This document shows, piece by piece, positions 52,212 through 60,146 of a stretch of 64,000 nt of DNA; the first letter of the stretch is position 1, and the number at the start of each line of letters is the position of its first letter. The position numbers and the translations under genes are program-made. The DNA comes from Streptomyces geranii. Its GTDB lineage: Bacteria; Actinomycetota; Actinomycetes; Streptomycetales; Streptomycetaceae. The notes beneath the pieces were generated by a model. It searched no databases. It had not been told where the DNA came from and saw only the letters and a list, made by a program, of their open reading frames with translations. The stretch spans positions 62,001 through 126,000 of the forward strand of contig NZ_PJME01000012.1 of NCBI RefSeq assembly GCF_002954775.1. Reading direction: 5' to 3'.

Positions 52212-52750
52212 CGGCGGTGCCCCGACTCCTCGACGGAGATCCCCGAGCCCTCGGGGAGAGGGCCGGACGACGTCTCGGCATACCGCCCGTACCACAGGAC
52301 ACAGGCCGCGACGACGACGAGTTGGAGCAGACCGAGGCCGAGACCCACGTTCAGCGGGCCCGCCACCGGCAGGGCCATGAAGTCCCGGCCCGCGTTGGCC
52401 GAGCCGATGATCAGCACGTACAGCCCGACGACCGGGACGCCCGCGAAGAGGGCGCGGCGGCGGGCGGCGGGCACCGTGTGGGCACGGGGATGGCGCCCTG
52501 CCAGGTCCTCGGCGACGCGTAAGGCCCACATCCGCCGTTCGCGGAGGGTGTGGGCCTCGGGGTCTCCTGACGTCAGCGATCGAACGTACCGGAGACTGAG
52601 CTCGTCCGGGCCTCCGAACGACGCGTAGCAGTCGTTCATCGCCCGGAACAACTGGTCGTCGGAGTACAGGCATCTGTGGTCGAGTCGACTCAGGTACAGG
52701 ACGACGACCGCGAGCGGGTCCTGCTGGGAAGGTCGGTTCTGGGGATACAT
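52208..52750 (-). CDS. DUF485-type membrane protein with N-terminal extension
   Basis: 180 aa from ATG 52750 (MYPQNRPSQQ). The C-terminal 90 residues match DUF485 (RRALFAGVPVVGLYVLIIGS, then FMALPVAGPLNVGLGLGLLQ and ACVLWYGRYAE) with two transmembrane helices. DUF485 partners are usually about 100 aa. Here about 85 additional cytoplasmic residues (LRYVRSLTSGDPEAHTLRER) precede it. It overlaps the symporter start by 4 bp. Start choice is uncertain because the ribosome site is weak. Confidence 0.8.
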   Translation of the reverse strand: MYPQNRPSQQDPLAVVVLYLSRLDHRCLYSDDQLFRAMNDCYASFGGPDELSLRYVRSLTSGDPEAHTLRERRMWALRVAEDLAGRHPRAHTVPAARRRALFAGVPVVGLYVLIIGSANAGRDFMALPVAGPLNVGLGLGLLQLVVVAACVLWYGRYAETSSGPLPEGSGISVEESGHRR

Positions 52751-52862
52751 GGGCGGCTCTCTGCGGGGTGGTCGCCGCGTGTCCGACTCCTGTCCACGAA
52801 GGAGCCGTAGCGGCATGTGGGCCCCCATCAGACGCTCTGTCACCACGGCGGGCACAGCGGTC

Positions 52863-52879
52863 GTACCGTTGTACGGCAC
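52863..52879. promoter_or_regulatory. Cluster operator (site E), symporter/XRE-cupin intergenic region
   Basis: GTACCG-TTGTA-CGGCAC, one mismatch from the consensus arms. It lies in the 360-bp gap between the divergent DUF485-symporter operon and the XRE-cupin regulator, so the regulator could control itself and its transporter. Confidence 0.68.
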
Positions 52880-53110
52880 GCGGAAACCCGTGCCACATTC
52901 CGCTTCCTGACGCGGGAAAGGACCACGGGACGGAGAATCCATTGTCAGATGGAACCGACCGGACTTCTCCGGCATTTTCTTGAGGTTCCGGAAGGTGAAC
53001 GGGGACGGCCGCGCCAATCCCCGGTGACGGAGAGCAATTCCCCGAATACGATGGCGCATCAGAAATGCACCGCCGTACACACCGATTACCTTCTCGTTTA
53101 CAGTGGACGC

Positions 53111-53719
53111 ATGTCGTCGGGAAACAGCGTGGTGGCACGTAATGTGCGCCACCTCAGAGAACAGCGGGGGCTGTCGTTGGCCGAACTGGCCCGTCAGGCG
53201 GCTCTGGCCAAACAGACGCTGTCCAAACTGGAGTTGGGCACGGGAAATCCCACGGTCGACACGCTGTTCTCCATTGCGGGCGCACTCGGCGTACCCGTGA
53301 CACGGCTGGTGGCCGAACAGGAACAGGTAATGACCGTGCAGCGGGAGGACGATGTCGTCTGGCAGCGGCACGACGGCTACGAGTCCCGGTCACTGGACCA
53401 CGTGTACGGCTCAGGCGTCATTGAAAACTATCTGGTCCGCGTCAGCGGTACACGGGGGATGGAAAAGCCGTCCGAGCCACACCCGGTGGGCACGCTGGAA
53501 CACCTGTACGTGATTCGGGGTCGGGTTCGGGTAGGGCCCGCCGACACCCCGGTGGAACTGTCGGCGGGCGACTTCGTGCGGTATCCGGGCGACCGGCCGC
53601 ACGTGTACGAGTCGTTGGACGAGGAGAGCCTGTTCCACATCGTGGTGAGCGTGCCGCGCGCGCAGCCCGGCACCGGCGGCATGACGGTCACCCACACCCA
53701 TGGACCCAAGCGGGACTGA
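53111..53719 (+). CDS. XRE-cupin transcriptional regulator
   Basis: 202 aa from ATG 53111. XRE helix-turn-helix (about 10-62; LSLAELARQAALAKQTLSKL) and a C-terminal cupin (about 115-190; LEHLYVIRGRVRVGP, VELSAGDFVRYPGDRPHVYE). Such regulators sense a small ligand in the cupin. TTTACAGTG lies directly upstream without a clear ribosome site, so the transcript may be leaderless. Its own promoter region carries site E, and it is the only regulator encoded within the palindrome-bearing part with such a site upstream. It is the leading candidate for binding GTGCCG-N5-CGGCAC (inference). Confidence 0.92.
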   Translation: MSSGNSVVARNVRHLREQRGLSLAELARQAALAKQTLSKLELGTGNPTVDTLFSIAGALGVPVTRLVAEQEQVMTVQREDDVVWQRHDGYESRSLDHVYGSGVIENYLVRVSGTRGMEKPSEPHPVGTLEHLYVIRGRVRVGPADTPVELSAGDFVRYPGDRPHVYESLDEESLFHIVVSVPRAQPGTGGMTVTHTHGPKRD

Positions 53720-53746
53720 GCACCACCCCGCACGCGTCCCACCGGG

Positions 53747-54601
53747 TCAGGACACGGGCTGACCGCCTCGTCCGGACGGTAACCCGCCGCGCGCCTTGGC
53801 CAAGGTGATCGTGCGGGCCGCTTGATAGGCCACGCGACGCAGGGCGTCGGCGTAGCGCGAGGGGTCGAAGCAGCGGTCGGCACCGGCGACGGAGAGCGCG
53901 GCGACGGGACGGCCGAGAGGGCCCATGACCGGTACGGCGACGCAGGTCAGGCCGACGGTGGCCTCCTGGCGGTCGTACGCGACGCCCTCCTTGCGGATGC
54001 GTCGCAGCTCGGCCCGGAGGCGTTCGGCGTCGGTGAAGGTGTACTCGGTGAGGCCGGGCAGCCCCGCCTCGATGGCCGCCTCGGCGGCGTCGTGGTCGAA
54101 GGCCAGCAGCGCCTTGCCGACGGCCGTGCAGTAGGCGGGCAACCGAGCACCGATCCGGGACGGCGAGCGCGCCGCGCGGTGACCGTGGATCTTGTTGACG
54201 TACAGGATCTCCGTGCCGTGCAGGACGGCCAGATGCACCGTCTCGTGCGTCAGTTCGTACAGGTCGGCGAGGTGGGGCAGCAGCAGTTCCTGGAGCAGCG
54301 GCGGCGTCGGCCCGTAGACGCGGTTGCCGATGTCGAAGAGCTGGGAGCCCAACCGGTAGTCGCTGCCGACCCGTTCGACGAGTTCGTTGCGTTGCAGGAT
54401 GCCGAGCAGGCGGAAGGCCGTCGACTTGGTGAGGCAGGCGCGTCGGGCCAGTTCGCTGACCCCGACGCACCGGTCGTGCTCGGCGAGCGACTTCAGGAGG
54501 ACCAACGCCTTGTCGACGGCGGTCTGTTGCTCGGGCTCGGGGCTCGGCCCGACCGGGCACAGGGGATTGTCGTGCTGGGGAGACAGGGGGGTGGCGTGCA
54601 T
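53747..54601 (-). CDS. IclR-family transcriptional regulator
   Basis: 284 aa from ATG 54601 (MHATPLSP; GGAG upstream). Winged helix at about 30-90 (KALVLLKSLAEHDRCVGVSE; LTKSTAFRLLGILQRNELVE), then the IclR effector domain (about 105-275). IclR proteins often control aromatic catabolism and sense the aromatic substrate or an intermediate. It is adjacent to the liv operon terminator and convergent with the XRE-cupin gene (27-bp gap). The promoter holds its own palindrome TGGACG-TG-CGTCCA. Confidence 0.92.
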   Translation of the reverse strand: MHATPLSPQHDNPLCPVGPSPEPEQQTAVDKALVLLKSLAEHDRCVGVSELARRACLTKSTAFRLLGILQRNELVERVGSDYRLGSQLFDIGNRVYGPTPPLLQELLLPHLADLYELTHETVHLAVLHGTEILYVNKIHGHRAARSPSRIGARLPAYCTAVGKALLAFDHDAAEAAIEAGLPGLTEYTFTDAERLRAELRRIRKEGVAYDRQEATVGLTCVAVPVMGPLGRPVAALSVAGADRCFDPSRYADALRRVAYQAARTITLAKARGGLPSGRGGQPVS

Positions 54602-54641
54602 GGGCAGACTCCGGGGAAGGGACCGAGAGCGGCCATTTAAG

Positions 54642-54655
54642 TGGACGTGCGTCCA
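54642..54655. promoter_or_regulatory. Palindrome in the IclR promoter (TGGACGTGCGTCCA)
   Basis: Perfect 14-bp palindrome 40 bp upstream of the IclR start, within the AT-rich TTTAAG-CATAGG region. No second copy was noticed, so it may be an autoregulatory site. Confidence 0.55.
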
Positions 54656-54744
54656 ACATAGGAGACTGTATCGGGGTTGTAAACGACTCGTACCACGCCA
54701 GTGTCCGCAGCGGCGGAAACGACGGGCGTCCGCCACCGATCACG

Positions 54745-54764
54745 ACCCGGTGCGGCACCGGGGT
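54745..54764 (-). terminator. Terminator of the liv operon
   Basis: ACCCGGT-GCGGC-ACCGGGGT forms a stem 45 bp beyond the livK stop. Confidence 0.55.
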
Positions 54765-54808
54765 CCCGGCCGCCGCACCCGGTCACCCCGGGCCACTCCC
54801 CCGGCGGC

Positions 54809-56062
54809 TCAGCCCGCGGACGTGTACCCCTCGGCCGTCTCGCTCTCCGTCGCCGGCCCCTGGAGGGCGAGCCCGCCGGGCACGGAGCTGTCGACCTTCG
54901 TGACATACGTCTGACGGGACGGCTGCCGGCCGGTGGCGGAGAAGTCGAGGGCCGAGGTCAGTCCACCCGTGTCGACGTTCTTCAGCTGCCGGAACGCCGC
55001 GTTGACGCCCTCGCGGGTCAGGTCGCCGTTCGCGCAGGCCTTCTCCAGTACCTCGGCGTAGACCAGGGCACTGGCATAGCCCAGGTTGACGAAGCTGTTG
55101 GGCTGCGTGTCCGGGAACTTCTCGGGGAGGGCGGCGGCGACCTCCCGCGGCCCCTTCTCCGTCGAACTGAACGGGGCGATCGAGGTCATCACGGACAGGT
55201 TCTTCTCCAGGGCCGACTTGGCGGACGTGGAGAGCAGGGACGGGTCGAAGGCGGGCGTGTTGGCCAGCAGCGGCACGTCGTACCCGAGGGACGCGGCCAC
55301 GCCCGCCACCGACGCGGTCTGGCGGGGGCCGACACTGAGCACGACGGCTTTCGCGCCACGGGACTTGAGGGTCGTCACCTGCGCGGTGAGGTCGGTGTCG
55401 GTGGCCTTGACCTGGATCCCCTCCAGCTTCAGACCGAGCTTCCCGGCCGCGTAGGTGCTGCCCTGCAGCGCGGAGTTGCCGTAGTCCCCCTCGAAGTAGA
55501 TGTGGCCCAGGACGTCTCCCGACTTCAGGCCCTCCTCCTTCGCCAGGTGGTCGACCCCGTTGACGGTCTCGACGTCGTAGGTGTTCCCCATCACGATCAT
55601 CTCGGGGTTCTTCAGCAGGGTGGAGGACCACGCCGTGGCCACGGTCAGCGTCCTGGCGTCCGTGATGTCGGTGTCCAGGGCGCTGGTGATGGGCGATCCG
55701 AGCATCTGCACGTACCCGAGGACCTCCGGTTCCGTCTCGGCGTAGAGGCTCACGGCCTTCTGTACGTCCGTCCCGTGGTCCTTGACGACGAGTTCGACCT
55801 TGCGGTCGCAGATCCCGCCCGCGGCGTTGATCTTGTCGAGGTACAGCTGGTTGCCCTGCACGATGATCTTGCCCTGGGCGCCGAAGACCCCGGACAGGTC
55901 GGTGAGCGCGCCCAGCGTGATGGTGTCGGCGCTGACGCCCGGCCCCGTCTTGATGCCGGAGGAGGAGTCGGCGGTCTCGGTGGCCTTGCTGCTGCAGCCG
56001 ACAGCGACGAGGGAGAGTGCGGCAACGGCCGTACCCAGTCTGGTGGCCGAGGTGACGAACAT
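54809..56062 (-). CDS. livK: Branched-chain-type ABC importer, substrate-binding lipoprotein
   Basis: 417 aa with a lipoprotein signal (lipobox VGCSS, Cys at about 23) and a periplasmic-binding fold I (ITLGALTDLSGVFGAQGKII; GNQLYLDKINAAGGI). The family binds branched-chain amino acids, amides or aromatic acids. In this context (dioxygenase alongside) an aromatic acid or amide is plausible. It is the last gene of the five-gene operon livFGHMK, with 27 bp between livM and livK. No membrane anchor beyond the lipid is present. Confidence 0.92.
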   Translation of the reverse strand: MFVTSATRLGTAVAALSLVAVGCSSKATETADSSSGIKTGPGVSADTITLGALTDLSGVFGAQGKIIVQGNQLYLDKINAAGGICDRKVELVVKDHGTDVQKAVSLYAETEPEVLGYVQMLGSPITSALDTDITDARTLTVATAWSSTLLKNPEMIVMGNTYDVETVNGVDHLAKEEGLKSGDVLGHIYFEGDYGNSALQGSTYAAGKLGLKLEGIQVKATDTDLTAQVTTLKSRGAKAVVLSVGPRQTASVAGVAASLGYDVPLLANTPAFDPSLLSTSAKSALEKNLSVMTSIAPFSSTEKGPREVAAALPEKFPDTQPNSFVNLGYASALVYAEVLEKACANGDLTREGVNAAFRQLKNVDTGGLTSALDFSATGRQPSRQTYVTKVDSSVPGGLALQGPATESETAEGYTSAG

Positions 56063-56089
56063 GCGGAGTCCCTTTTTTCGGAGGTTGGT

Positions 56090-57259
56090 TCAGGAGGAGG
56101 CGGTGGTCATGTCCTGTGGGGGAAGCACGGGGTGGCTGGCGGGATCGGGGGGCGGGCCGGGTTCCCCCTGACCGGCGGCGCCCGCCGGGGGCCGGGGGGC
56201 GGGGCGCAGGCGTCTGCCCAGGGCGACGAGCCCTCCCTGTTCCAGGAGGATCACCGCGACGATCGCGACGCCGAAGACGAGGCGGGCGGCCACCGCCGGG
56301 TCCACTCCGGACGTGCCGGGCTCGGCGAGAAAGGTGAGCAGTCCGCTGTAGTGGCTGAGCAGGCTGGGCAGCCCGGTGACGAAGGCGGCACCGAGGACGG
56401 CGCCGGTGACGGAGCCGAGCCCGCCGATCACGATCATGGCCAGGTACTCGACGGAGAGGACCAGCCCGAAGTACTCGGGCACCACCCGTTGGAACGCCTG
56501 GGCCAGCAGGACGCCCGCCAGACCGGCGTACATCGATGACAGGACGAAGGCGGCTGCCTTGTAGCGGCTCACCGGTACGCCGACGACGCCGGCGGCGGTC
56601 TCGTTCTCACGCATCAGGACCAGGGCACGGCCCGGACGGCCCGCGAGCACCCGCCGGGCGAAGACGTAGGCGACGACGACACAGACCAGCGCCACGTACC
56701 ACTGGCGTTCCCGGTCCCCGACCGGCACGCCCAGCAGCGTCAGTTCCGGGTCCCGGCCGGTCAGCTCGAAGCCGAGGACGGACAGTTCGGGCACGCTGCG
56801 TCCGTTGAACCCGCCGGTCACCGAGGACAGGTTGAACAGCAGGTGCTGGCCGAGGAAGACCAGGGCGAGCGACGCGAGCCCCAGATACAGGCCGCGGACC
56901 CGGCCGGCGACCGGGCTGAACAGCAGTCCCGCCGCTCCCGCCGTGGCCACCGCCAGAACGGCCGCGAGCAGCGGCGGCAGTTCGAGCCCGGTGAGGGTGA
57001 TGCCGCCGCCGCCCGGCCCCGGTGCTCCGGCGAACCAGCAGTAGGCGTAGGCGCCCACGGCCAGGAAGAAGGCGTGCGCGAGGGAGAGCTGGCCGGCCGT
57101 GCCGACGAGCAGGTTGAGGCCGATGGCACCGATCGCGGCGGCCATGACCATGACGCCGAGCAGCAGCCAGAACCCGCTCAGGTAGAAGGGCACCAGCAGC
57201 GCCAGCAGCAGGCCGCCCACGGGAAGGGCACGGCGGAGGAGGTTCGTACGGTCAGACAC
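56090..57259 (-). CDS. livM: Branched-chain-type ABC importer, permease LivM
   Basis: 389 aa from GTG 57259, overlapping the livH stop by 8 bp. LivM-type permease with about 9-10 transmembrane segments (GFWLLLGVMVMAAAIGAIGL, LNLLVGTAGQLSLAHAFFLA) and the cytoplasmic coupling loop (LMRENETAAGVVGVPVSRYK; FEA-like AAFVLSSMYAG). A C-terminal Pro/Gly-rich tail is non-conserved. It forms the heteromeric channel with LivH. Confidence 0.92.
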   Translation of the reverse strand: MSDRTNLLRRALPVGGLLLALLVPFYLSGFWLLLGVMVMAAAIGAIGLNLLVGTAGQLSLAHAFFLAVGAYAYCWFAGAPGPGGGGITLTGLELPPLLAAVLAVATAGAAGLLFSPVAGRVRGLYLGLASLALVFLGQHLLFNLSSVTGGFNGRSVPELSVLGFELTGRDPELTLLGVPVGDRERQWYVALVCVVVAYVFARRVLAGRPGRALVLMRENETAAGVVGVPVSRYKAAAFVLSSMYAGLAGVLLAQAFQRVVPEYFGLVLSVEYLAMIVIGGLGSVTGAVLGAAFVTGLPSLLSHYSGLLTFLAEPGTSGVDPAVAARLVFGVAIVAVILLEQGGLVALGRRLRPAPRPPAGAAGQGEPGPPPDPASHPVLPPQDMTTASS

Positions 57260-58139
57260 GGATGAACTCCCTGGTGCCGAAGAGCCCGGACGGCCGCCAC
57301 ATGAGCACCGCCACCATGAGGACGTAGGGCATGACATCGCCGAAGCCGGCGCCGAGGAAGCCGAGTTCCGAGCCGTACCCGGCGGTGAGGGCCTTGGCCA
57401 TGCCGACGGTGACGCCCCCGACGATCGCGCCGTGCGTGGAGTCCAGGCCGCCGAGGATGATCGCCGGGATCGCGGCGAGCGCGATCGTGCTCGAATGGCT
57501 GTCCAGGCCGGCGGACGGGAACGTGGACATGAAGACGCCCGCGCCCGCGGCGAGCGCCCCGCCGATCATCCAGGAGACCGTCGCGACCCGGCCGAGCCGG
57601 ATACCCATGAGCGACGCGGCCTCGGCATCCGCCGACGCCGCCCGCATGGCGACGCCCCACCCGGTGTACCGGAACAGCGCCAGCAGCAGACCGAGGACCA
57701 CGACCGCGACGGCCATGGCGGCGATACGGGCCTGGGGGACGGTGACGCCGCCGAGCCGCACGGTGGCCGCGCCCCACGGGTCGAGCATGGACAGAACGTC
57801 GGGGCCGATGCGCCGGGTGAGTTCGGTGGTCAGCACGACGTCGACGCCGATCGTGGCGATGGCCAGCGCCATGTGGTCGTGGCCGCGGGCCCGGGCGAGC
57901 AGAAACCTGATCAGCAGGGCTCCGGCGACGGTGATGACGATCCCGGCCGCCGCCGCGGCCCAGAAGCCGGCCGAGGGGGCGATACGCGCCACCGCGTACG
58001 CGCCGAGCGCCAGCAGCGAGCCCTGGGCGAAGTTCACGACCCGGGTGCCCTTGTAGATGATCACGAACCCCATGGCGATGAGCGCGTAGAGCATGCCCAG
58101 CGACAGCCCGACGGCGAGAAGTTCCAGCAGGCGTGTCAT
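57252..58139 (-). CDS. livH: Branched-chain-type ABC importer, permease LivH
   Basis: 295 aa from ATG 58139. LivH family start (LLAVGLSLGMLYALIAMGFV, IIYKGTRVVNFAQGSLLALG) and 8 transmembrane helices. The coupling region is AASADAEAASLMGIRLGRVA. It overlaps LivG by 4 bp (ATGA) and LivM by 8 bp, giving tight translational coupling. Confidence 0.93.
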   Translation of the reverse strand: MTRLLELLAVGLSLGMLYALIAMGFVIIYKGTRVVNFAQGSLLALGAYAVARIAPSAGFWAAAAAGIVITVAGALLIRFLLARARGHDHMALAIATIGVDVVLTTELTRRIGPDVLSMLDPWGAATVRLGGVTVPQARIAAMAVAVVVLGLLLALFRYTGWGVAMRAASADAEAASLMGIRLGRVATVSWMIGGALAAGAGVFMSTFPSAGLDSHSSTIALAAIPAIILGGLDSTHGAIVGGVTVGMAKALTAGYGSELGFLGAGFGDVMPYVLMVAVLMWRPSGLFGTREFIRV

Positions 58140-58960
58140 ACGTGCTCCGCAGTCGTCGTTCCGTCGGATGGCGCGGCACCCGACGCCGGTTCGTCGGATC
58201 CGAGATAGGCACGGATCACCTCCGGGTCGGCGCTGACCTCGGCCGGTGTGCCGTCCGCGATGCGGCGGCCGAAATCCAGCACGGTGACCCGGTCGGCCAG
58301 GGCCATGACCATCGGCATGTCGTGCTCGATGAGCAGCACGGTGACGCCGAGTTCGTCCCGTGCGCGGCGGATCTGACGGGCCATCGCCCAGGACTCGTGG
58401 TGGTTCATCCCGGCGACCGGTTCGTCCAGCAACAGCAGTTCGGGCTCGGCCGCCAGCGCCCTGGCCAGCTCGACGCGCTTGCGCTCGCCGTACGACAGCA
58501 GGCCGACGGGTACGTCCCACCGGTCGCCCAGCTCGAAGAACCCGGCGATCTCGCGGACGCGCTCGCGGTGCCGTCGCTCCTCGTTCCGGGCGGAGCGCAG
58601 CCGCAGCCCGGTGGCGACGAACCCCGCTCGGGTGAGGTGGTGGCGGGCGACCATCAGGTTCTCCGCGACGCTCTGGTCCCCGGCCAGCGCCAGGTTCTGG
58701 AAGGCACGGGCCACCCCCAGGGCGGCGATGCGGTGCGGGGCCGTGCCGACCAGTTCGCGTCCGGCGTACCGGACGGAACCGGCGACCGGGCGGTAGACCC
58801 CGGACAGGACGTTGAAGCACGAGGACTTGCCGGCCCCGTTGGGGCCGATGACGGCGTGCACGCTGCCCCTGGCCACCTCGAACGAGACCCCGTCGAGCGC
58901 GGTGACCCCGCCGAAGCGAACCGTGACCCCGTCGACCCGGAGGATCGTGTCCTCGCTCAT
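58136..58960 (-). CDS. livG: Branched-chain-type ABC importer, ATPase LivG
   Basis: 274 aa from ATG 58960 (MSEDTILR, in ATGA overlap with livF). Walker A GPNGAGKSSCF (about 37-47), Q loop ARAFQNLALAGD, signature SYGERKRVE (LSYGERKRVELARAL), Walker B LLLLDEPVAGMNHHE, and H loop LLIEHDM. The long insertion after the Q loop is the LivG type. Confidence 0.93.
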   Translation of the reverse strand: MSEDTILRVDGVTVRFGGVTALDGVSFEVARGSVHAVIGPNGAGKSSCFNVLSGVYRPVAGSVRYAGRELVGTAPHRIAALGVARAFQNLALAGDQSVAENLMVARHHLTRAGFVATGLRLRSARNEERRHRERVREIAGFFELGDRWDVPVGLLSYGERKRVELARALAAEPELLLLDEPVAGMNHHESWAMARQIRRARDELGVTVLLIEHDMPMVMALADRVTVLDFGRRIADGTPAEVSADPEVIRAYLGSDEPASGAAPSDGTTTAEHV

Positions 58961-59760
58961 CGGGACCACCTGGCCAGCGCGCGCTCACCGGGTCCGGCAG
59001 GACCGTCCTGTTCCGGCCCTGGCTGCTGCGGCCCGGCGTCACCGCCCAGGTAGAGCCGGCGGATCTCGTCGGACTCCCGCAGCCGGGCGCTGGGGCCGGA
59101 CAGCCGTACCCGGCCGACCTCGAAGACGTACGCCGTGTCGGCGACGGACAGGGCCATGGCCGCGTTCTGCTCGACCAGGAGCACCGCGGTGCCCTGTCGG
59201 TTGATCTCCCGGACGATCTCGCCGATGCGCGCCACGATCCTGGGCGCCAGACCCAGCGACGGTTCGTCCAGCAGGAGCAGGGAGGGGCCGGACATCAGGG
59301 CCCGCCCGATGGCGAGCATCTGCTGTTCGCCGCCGGAGAGCAGGCCGGCGCGCTGCTCCCGGCGCTCCGCGAGTACGGGGAAGAGCGCGTACACCTCGTC
59401 CCGCCTGCGGGTCCGGGTGGCCCGGTCGCGCACCAGCACGGCGCCGGCCCGCAGGTTCTCCTCCACCGTGAGGGTGGTGAAGATCCGCCGCCCTTCGGGT
59501 ACCTGGACCACCCCGGCGGCCACGATGCCGGCGGCGTCCAGCCCGCGCAGCGACCGTCCGCCGTAGGTGATGGTGCCCTCGTCGACGGTGCCGCGATGGT
59601 GTCCGAGCGTTCCGGACAGGGCCCGCATCAGCGTGGACTTGCCCGCGCCGTTGGCGCCCAGTACCGCGACGGCGGCACCGTCCGGGACCGTGAGGGTGAC
59701 GTCTTGCAGCGCGATCTGCGCCTTGCCGTAGTGCACGGCCAGTCGAGCGACTTCGAGCAC
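58957..59760 (-). CDS. livF: Branched-chain-type ABC importer, ATPase LivF
   Basis: 267 aa from GTG 59760 (VLEVARLAVHYG), the first gene of the operon. Walker A GANGAGKSTLM, VPEGRRIFTTLTVEENL (LivF hallmark), signature LLSGGEQQMLAIGRAL, Walker B LLLLDEPSLGLAP, LLVEQN. The last 20 residues are Pro/Gly-rich and variable. Divergent from the dioxygenase alpha gene; two cluster operators lie in the 386-bp gap. Confidence 0.93.
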   Translation of the reverse strand: MLEVARLAVHYGKAQIALQDVTLTVPDGAAVAVLGANGAGKSTLMRALSGTLGHHRGTVDEGTITYGGRSLRGLDAAGIVAAGVVQVPEGRRIFTTLTVEENLRAGAVLVRDRATRTRRRDEVYALFPVLAERREQRAGLLSGGEQQMLAIGRALMSGPSLLLLDEPSLGLAPRIVARIGEIVREINRQGTAVLLVEQNAAMALSVADTAYVFEVGRVRLSGPSARLRESDEIRRLYLGGDAGPQQPGPEQDGPAGPGERALARWSR

Positions 59761-59937
59761 GACAGGGTCACCCCCCGCCGGACCGGTGCGAACGACCTGC
59801 GGACGGCCGTGATGTGGAAGGTGGTGGCATCGTGGACTTCCCTGGAGGAGGCGGGCTCCCCGGCCTGACCGGAGACGGCTACCGCGTGTGACGTGGGGCA
59901 CATCGAAATCCCGGACAAGGAGGGGGGACCACACACC

Positions 59938-60030
59938 GTTCCGCCCTGCGGCACGCGACGTGAACCGGGGCGGAACGGCGCGAGGTCACCGGTGCTCCCG
60001 GGCGAAGAGCGCTGTGCCGTCCAACGGAAC
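59938..60030. promoter_or_regulatory. Two cluster operators (sites D and F), liv/dioxygenase intergenic region
   Basis: GTTCCG-CCCTG-CGGCAC (59938-59954, one arm mismatch) and GTGCCG-TCCAA-CGGAAC (60014-60030, one arm mismatch), 76 bp apart centre to centre. They are placed to act on the divergent livF and dioxygenase alpha promoters. The remaining intergenic sequence shows no gene. Confidence 0.62.
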
Positions 60031-60146
60031 AGCGGCTGTTCGGCGCCCGCCCGGTGCCGTGTGCTGGGCGCATGCACCGACACGACACCAACGGCGCCGG
60101 CCCGGCGGCTCCCGGCAGGGCCGACCCCGCTCGGGGAGGCCCGGCG

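Noticed and set aside
54745..54764. Eighth copy of the cluster operator (GTGCGGCAC)
   Set aside because: It lacks the 5-bp spacer and outer bases of the motif and sits behind livK, so it fits a terminator hairpin better.
54701..56539. A 612-codon plus-strand frame opposite livK and livM
   Set aside because: Antisense shadow; the minus-strand lipoprotein and permease have clear family motifs.
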